DNA from: a virus
DNA: 38,545 nt
Direction: 5' to 3' (one strand)
Virus record (IMG/VR): IMGVR_UViG_3300047547_000112
Location: 1-38,545 of that record
The notes beneath the pieces were generated by a model. It was not told the origin of the DNA, ran no database searches, and worked only from the letters and a program-made list of their open reading frames with translations. This document shows, piece by piece, positions 34,845-38,545 of this stretch. The translations under genes were made by a program, and so were the position numbers. Within the stretch, counting starts at the first letter, position 1; every line of letters starts with the position of its first letter.

Positions 34845-37201
34845 GCGAAATAGCTACAAAAACATACATACCACCAACAGCTAAGGTTAAGGTTAAGTGG
34901 GAAGATAGACCTGAAAATTATTCTAAAGAGAATAAGAATTTAATCAAAAATCATTTTGCTAAAAAGTACGGTATAAACAAAAACAATATTACCGTATCTT
35001 ATATTCCAGTTAAGCTTAATAGTAAAGGCGAATTGGTGGAGATATCAGGTGCGAACATTGATAATATCATGGATTTGAATTATCAAAGAGCCCTTATGAA
35101 AGAGCTTATTGAACGAGATGGTAAAAACATTGACTTTGACAGAATCATTGCCTTGGACAACAAGGTGAACGCTGAGTTAACGATTGATATGACGGTATCA
35201 CAGCACAAGAAATGGTCAATCAAATGGTTGATGCTAGATAACTTCTTGTGTTTTGGTGAGCAAAACTATATACCTTTTAGCAAACTACAAGGATTAACTG
35301 TTGTGAATTCAGTACCAGCTAATCAAGGTGGTAAAACAACACTCACCATTGATGCTATCAAATTTTTACTTCATGGTACCACAACCAAAACCGATAAAAA
35401 CGAAGAGGTCTTCAACGATTTTAGTGGTAAAAATGAATTGGTTGTTAGGGGCATGATTGATATTGAGGGAGATGAAATAATCATCGAACGTAAAATGAAG
35501 CGTTCGGCGTCAAAAAGTGGTGGTTGGACTGTAACCAATAAGGTTAACTACTACGAGCTATTACCAGATGGTGAAGAAAAGGCTATGAATGAAGAAGACG
35601 CTAAACGAACAACGATTAAAATCAAAGAAACTGTTGGTAGTGAAAAAGATTTTGAACTATTGGTTTTGGCAACTGAAAATAATTTGGATGACCTCATCGG
35701 ATTAACAACCACTGAATCTGGTAAGATATTAACTAGGTTGATTGGTTTAGAAGTCCTTGAAATGAAGGAAGAAATTTCCCGTAAAATGTATAATGAGTTT
35801 GCTAAGAAAAAGAAAGCAAACGACTATGACGTTATTACGTTGACGAATGAAATCGAAGAAGACGAAGCTAAGATTGAACTTCAAGTTGAGATATCTGTCA
35901 TACTAAACGAAAAAATTGAAGCGAACAAAAAAAGAATTACGGAGTTAAATGAACTAAACGATTCACTACTTAACTCAAAAGAAAAGGTTGACATCACTAT
36001 TAGTGCTATGAACCCGTCCAAGCTTCAAGAAGAGATTAATGTCTTGACCATAAAGGGTAAAGACACGAAAGACCGTATGACCACTTTGAATGACGCGATA
36101 ATATCAATGGGTGAGATACACTTTGATGAGGACCGACATTATGGGTTAACAAAATTGATATCAAAGACAACAAGCGATAAGGCAGTTAAAGAAGCCGAGA
36201 TTAAAAGACTTAAAAGAGTTGTCACTGATTTAATAGCTGGCGGTATATGTCAATCATGTCATAGAAAATTAGACGATGTTGACAACACTGAGCATATAAA
36301 TAAACACAATGAAGATATAAAAACTTTAGAGGTTGAATTGAATGCTATTGAGGCGTTGTTAGTGGAGTATGGTGAGGAATTAACCGCGCTAGAGGCGGTA
36401 AAGGTTCAGATAGATAAAAAGAGCCGAATGGAGTTGGATAAAGATAGATTGGAAGTTGAAATCGGTAGCTTGAGAAATCAAGTCATCGCTAAAATGGCTG
36501 ATTTAAAGAAATACAACGCGAATCTTGACGCTATCGAACATAACCGCCAGATAGACATCCAAGTCTCTAAGGTTAAGACGGATATCGCGGTTGAGGAACA
36601 TACCAAAACCGAAACCATAACCAAAATCGAGCGCAATGCCAATGAATTGAAAAACCTAAGAGAAGGGGTTGTATTCAAGACAAAGATGATTGAAACCTTG
36701 AAAAAAGAGGAAGAAATTGATAAAATCTTTAGGGTCTACATAGACCTAGTTGGTAAAAAGGGTATCAGCAAATTGGTGTTGAGGTCTGTTCTACCAATAA
36801 TCAATGGCGAACTACAAAGATTATTGGAAGATGTAACAGATTTCGAAGTCGAGATATTTATAGATGATAAGAATGATGTTCGTTTTTACCTTAATAAAGG
36901 TAACAGTACGAAATACCTTAAATCTGGTAGTGGTCTTGAAAAGACGGCTGCTAGTTTGGCTTTAAGGGCTGTTTTGGGCAAATTATCAACTCTACCTATG
37001 CCAAACTTTATCACTTTCGATGAAGTTTTGGGTAAAGTGGCTGCTGAGAATATTGATAAACTAAAAGAGCTTTTTGACAAGATTAAGGACATGTACGACA
37101 TCGTGTTTTTGATAACCCATTACGATACCGTTAAAGATTGGGCTACTAACGTATTGACAGTAAATAAGGTAAATGACATTTCAAAATTGTCGATAAAATA
37201 G
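34841..37201 (+). CDS. Recombination ATPase subunit, gp46/Rad50/SbcC-like, with N-terminal extension
   Basis: This is a 786-residue SMC/Rad50-type ATPase. Residues 1-125 form an extension not seen in T4 gp46, which starts near its ATPase domain. The ATPase begins at WSIKWLMLDNFLCFGEQ. The P-loop is P159-ANQGGKTT, with Pro and Gln at two usual Gly positions. Coiled-coil arms surround a zinc hook, C470-Q-S-C473. The signature region is SGSGLEKTAASLAL (695-708) and Walker B is ITFDEVLG (D727/E728). With gp47 it should open and process DNA ends for recombination. It overlaps the preceding small gene in an ATGA. The stop TAG sits in the loop of a 17-bp hairpin. Confidence 0.92.
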   Translation: MSEIATKTYIPPTAKVKVKWEDRPENYSKENKNLIKNHFAKKYGINKNNITVSYIPVKLNSKGELVEISGANIDNIMDLNYQRALMKELIERDGKNIDFDRIIALDNKVNAELTIDMTVSQHKKWSIKWLMLDNFLCFGEQNYIPFSKLQGLTVVNSVPANQGGKTTLTIDAIKFLLHGTTTKTDKNEEVFNDFSGKNELVVRGMIDIEGDEIIIERKMKRSASKSGGWTVTNKVNYYELLPDGEEKAMNEEDAKRTTIKIKETVGSEKDFELLVLATENNLDDLIGLTTTESGKILTRLIGLEVLEMKEEISRKMYNEFAKKKKANDYDVITLTNEIEEDEAKIELQVEISVILNEKIEANKKRITELNELNDSLLNSKEKVDITISAMNPSKLQEEINVLTIKGKDTKDRMTTLNDAIISMGEIHFDEDRHYGLTKLISKTTSDKAVKEAEIKRLKRVVTDLIAGGICQSCHRKLDDVDNTEHINKHNEDIKTLEVELNAIEALLVEYGEELTALEAVKVQIDKKSRMELDKDRLEVEIGSLRNQVIAKMADLKKYNANLDAIEHNRQIDIQVSKVKTDIAVEEHTKTETITKIERNANELKNLREGVVFKTKMIETLKKEEEIDKIFRVYIDLVGKKGISKLVLRSVLPIINGELQRLLEDVTDFEVEIFIDDKNDVRFYLNKGNSTKYLKSGSGLEKTAASLALRAVLGKLSTLPMPNFITFDEVLGKVAAENIDKLKELFDKIKDMYDIVFLITHYDTVKDWATNVLTVNKVNDISKLSIK

Positions 37202-37221
37202 TTGTTTTATCGACAATTTTG
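37182..37221 (+). terminator. 17-bp perfect hairpin over the gp46 stop codon
   Basis: The arms CAAAATTGTCGATAAAA (37182-37198) and TTTTATCGACAATTTTG (37205-37221) are fully complementary around TAGTTG. The loop holds the TAG stop (37199-37201) and the TTG box of the next promoter (37202-37204), so arm 2 plus three bases form the promoter spacer. A terminator is likely, but it lacks a clean downstream U tract, so an operator is also possible. Confidence 0.75.
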
Positions 37222-37232
37222 GAGTATTTTTG
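37202..37232 (+). promoter_or_regulatory. Bacteroidota-type promoter for the 37249 gene
   Basis: TTG at 37202-37204, a 20-base spacer and TATTTTTG at 37225-37232, followed by the ATG at 37249. It overlaps the gp46 hairpin. Confidence 0.75.
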
Positions 37233-37248
37233 TATAAAAAGATAACTT

Positions 37249-37758
37249 ATGAGATTTAGAAATTATTGTGTGATTATCATGGGTAACACACAAGATGTAA
37301 ACGATGAGATTAGAAAAGTTGCAGAAATGGAGCCAAATTTCTTGGAAACCAAAGGTATTACCATTGCAACCTTTACCGCTTTTGTGTCACCATCTGAATT
37401 GAAAGAATGGTTTAAAGAACACGGCAGAAACGTCATAGTATTCGATTTGGATGAAAATTCTTCTGGGGTACACTTTATAAAGCCAGAAATTCAAAAAGGA
37501 TTATTTGGGTTTACAGAGCTCATTGATTTAGATGAGATGAATGAACAATTCTTAGAAAGTGTGGAAAAATCCATTGATAAGTGTGATGAGATAATTGAGA
37601 ACATCTCTGGCGACACCATCACCAATCTATTGAGTGAAAAATCAATAGAAAAAATGGATAAAAAACAAAAAGAAGACCTTCTTAATAAGTTGATTGAGAA
37701 TGGGTTAGAAAAACTAACAGATAGTGATAGAAAACTACTTCCTTTGTTGACAAAGTAG
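37249..37758 (+). CDS. Hypothetical protein, unknown
   Basis: The 169-residue protein is not recognised. The N-terminal 85 residues are an alpha/beta-looking region (RNYCVIIMGNTQDVNDEIRK, KGITIATFTAFVSPSELKEW, RNVIVFDLDENSSGVHFIKP), and the remainder is a helix-rich, Lys/Glu-rich tail (SVEKSIDKCDEIIENISGD, KMDKKQKEDLLNKLIENGLE). It has its own promoter and sits between gp46 and the sigma factor, so it might have a regulatory function, but no DNA-binding motif is visible. Another Met start (MGNTQD, residue 11) is possible. Confidence 0.78.
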   Translation: MRFRNYCVIIMGNTQDVNDEIRKVAEMEPNFLETKGITIATFTAFVSPSELKEWFKEHGRNVIVFDLDENSSGVHFIKPEIQKGLFGFTELIDLDEMNEQFLESVEKSIDKCDEIIENISGDTITNLLSEKSIEKMDKKQKEDLLNKLIENGLEKLTDSDRKLLPLLTK

Positions 37759-37759
37759 T
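37734..37759 (+). terminator. Hairpin over the stop of the 37249 gene
   Basis: The arms ACTACTT (37734-37740) and AAGTAGT (37753-37759) can pair, with the TAG stop (37756-37758) in the 3' arm and AAAAATT downstream. An inner alternative stem, CTTTG with CAAAG (37742-37746, 37751-37755), competes. This is a moderate terminator candidate. Confidence 0.45.
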
Positions 37760-37768
37760 AAAAATTAC

Positions 37769-37798
37769 TTGACTTTTTATGTTTTTTTAGTATATTTG
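37769..37798 (+). promoter_or_regulatory. Bacteroidota-type promoter for the sigma-factor gene
   Basis: TTG at 37769-37771, a 19-base spacer and TATATTTG at 37791-37798. The sigma-factor ATG is 44 bases downstream of the -7 box, the longest predicted leader of the group. Confidence 0.85.
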
Positions 37799-37842
37799 TT
37801 TAACAATTTAAAATAATAAAGTATGTAAGTGTTTAAGTATTA

Positions 37843-38545
37843 ATGAGTAAAAAATTTGTGAATTTCGATACTGACGATGTTGTATCAAAGTATTTCAAGG
37901 ACATCAGAAAGTCAGTTGTTTTAGCTCCGTTTGAAGAAAACGAATTGGCGAAAAAAATAAAAGCTGGGGATAAAAAAGCTTTGGATAAATTAATCAATGC
38001 AAACCTAAAGTTTGTGATTTCAATAGCCAAAGAATATCAAGGAAAAGGATTACCGTTAGCCGATTTGATAAATGACGGTAATCATGGATTAATAAAAGCT
38101 GCGCATAGATTTGACCATCGTAAAGGGTTTAAGTTTATTTCGTATGCTGTGTGGTGGATTCGTCAATCAATATTGTTGAGCTTATCGGAAAACGCTAGAC
38201 TTGTTCGCTTACCTGCAAATGTGATACATAAAATCTCTAAACTAAGTAAAGAAATAGCTAAGTTTGAATCTCAAAATGAAAGAGAACCAATTTTTGGTGA
38301 AATCGTTGATGATGATAATGAAGCAATATCAATGGTCATGTACCCTAAGCACACGTCACTTAATGAAGTGATTAATGAAGAGGGTGATGAAATGATTGAA
38401 TTGATTTTATCAGAAGAACCAGAAGAAACTAAATATGAAGTGACTGATGAGGTAAAGACTAAAATCAATGAAGCGCTTTCTATTTTAAGTGACAGAGAAA
38501 GAGAAATAATTGAGTGTTATTTTGGGATAAATATCGAATCGGAAC
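37843..38545 (+). CDS. Phage-encoded sigma-70-family RNA polymerase sigma factor, 3' partial
   Basis: The ATG at 37843 begins a frame open to the window end (234 residues seen). It is a primary-type sigma factor without region 1.1. Region 2 is almost host-like: LINANLKFVISIAKEYQGKG, LADLINDGNHGLIKAAHRFD, KGFKFISYAVWWIRQSI (residues 50-110), including the -10/-7-recognition and strand-opening residues. Region 3 starts with ARLVRLPANVIHKISKL, and region 4 begins with ALSILSDREREIIECYFGI. The gene has a host-type promoter. The protein is likely to redirect host RNA polymerase to phage genes, perhaps the late TATTTAT-type promoters; the target is inference. The end of region 4 lies outside the window. 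Confidence 0.93.
   Translation, partial: MSKKFVNFDTDDVVSKYFKDIRKSVVLAPFEENELAKKIKAGDKKALDKLINANLKFVISIAKEYQGKGLPLADLINDGNHGLIKAAHRFDHRKGFKFISYAVWWIRQSILLSLSENARLVRLPANVIHKISKLSKEIAKFESQNEREPIFGEIVDDDNEAISMVMYPKHTSLNEVINEEGDEMIELILSEEPEETKYEVTDEVKTKINEALSILSDREREIIECYFGINIESE

Overview
The window looks like part of the genome of a large, contractile-tailed (T4-like myovirus) phage that infects a Bacteroidota host, probably from the flavobacterial side. The phage assignment rests on gp25-like and gp6/baseplate-J-like baseplate proteins, a long run of tail and fibre genes, and a replication/recombination block containing primase, RuvC-like resolvase, RecB-like nuclease and gp47/gp46. The host assignment rests on five promoters matching the Bacteroidota pattern TTG-N19/20-TAnnTTTG, SprB-like and transthyretin-like domains in the virion proteins, and the absence of clear Shine-Dalgarno sequences. 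Coding is very dense: no gap exceeds about 100 bases. TAA, TAG and TGA all act as stops, so the standard bacterial code applies. No tRNA, rRNA, CRISPR array or insertion sequence is visible.

Layout. (1) 1-3118: class I ribonucleotide reductase, with the small subunit (its 5' end lies outside the window) followed by the large subunit and a strong intrinsic terminator at 3137-3162. (2) 3215-28978: a co-directional virion operon. It starts with the baseplate wedge genes (gp25-like, gp6-like). A small membrane protein and a 1361-residue protein with a hydrophobic stretch and Ig/SprB-like repeats follow. Next come several unrecognised structural proteins, a tail-tube-fold candidate, a P2 gpI-like protein and an 1101-residue Cys-rich fibre candidate. 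The end of the block holds a small nucleotidyltransferase, a fibre with about 50 SHAEG repeats, and three further fibre/adhesin-type proteins, two of which are paralogues. Many of these genes overlap or nearly abut, which suggests coupled translation. (3) 29027-38545: DNA metabolism and regulation, comprising RuvC-like resolvase, zinc-finger/Toprim primase, a GNAT acetyltransferase (the only minus-strand gene), PD-(D/E)XK nuclease, a GT-B glycosyltransferase, gp47/Mre11, two small proteins, gp46/Rad50, an unknown protein and a phage sigma-70-family factor that runs off the end.

How it fits together. Region 3 has several separate host-type promoters (at 29691, 31127, 33398, 37202 and 37769), as expected of early or middle genes. 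The virion block lacks such promoters. Instead an AT-rich motif (core TATTTAT) recurs in several of its few intergenic gaps. The sigma factor is therefore a natural candidate for switching transcription to the late genes, but this is inference.

The points most worth following up are: the palindromic, apparently bidirectional promoter at 31127-31161; the near-leaderless starts of the primase and nuclease genes; the 17-bp perfect hairpin at 37182-37221, which holds a stop codon and forms the spacer of the next promoter; the nucleotidyltransferase embedded in the tail operon; the SHAEG fibre; and the gp47-X-Y-gp46 cassette, whose gp46 has an N-terminal extension and an atypical P-loop.
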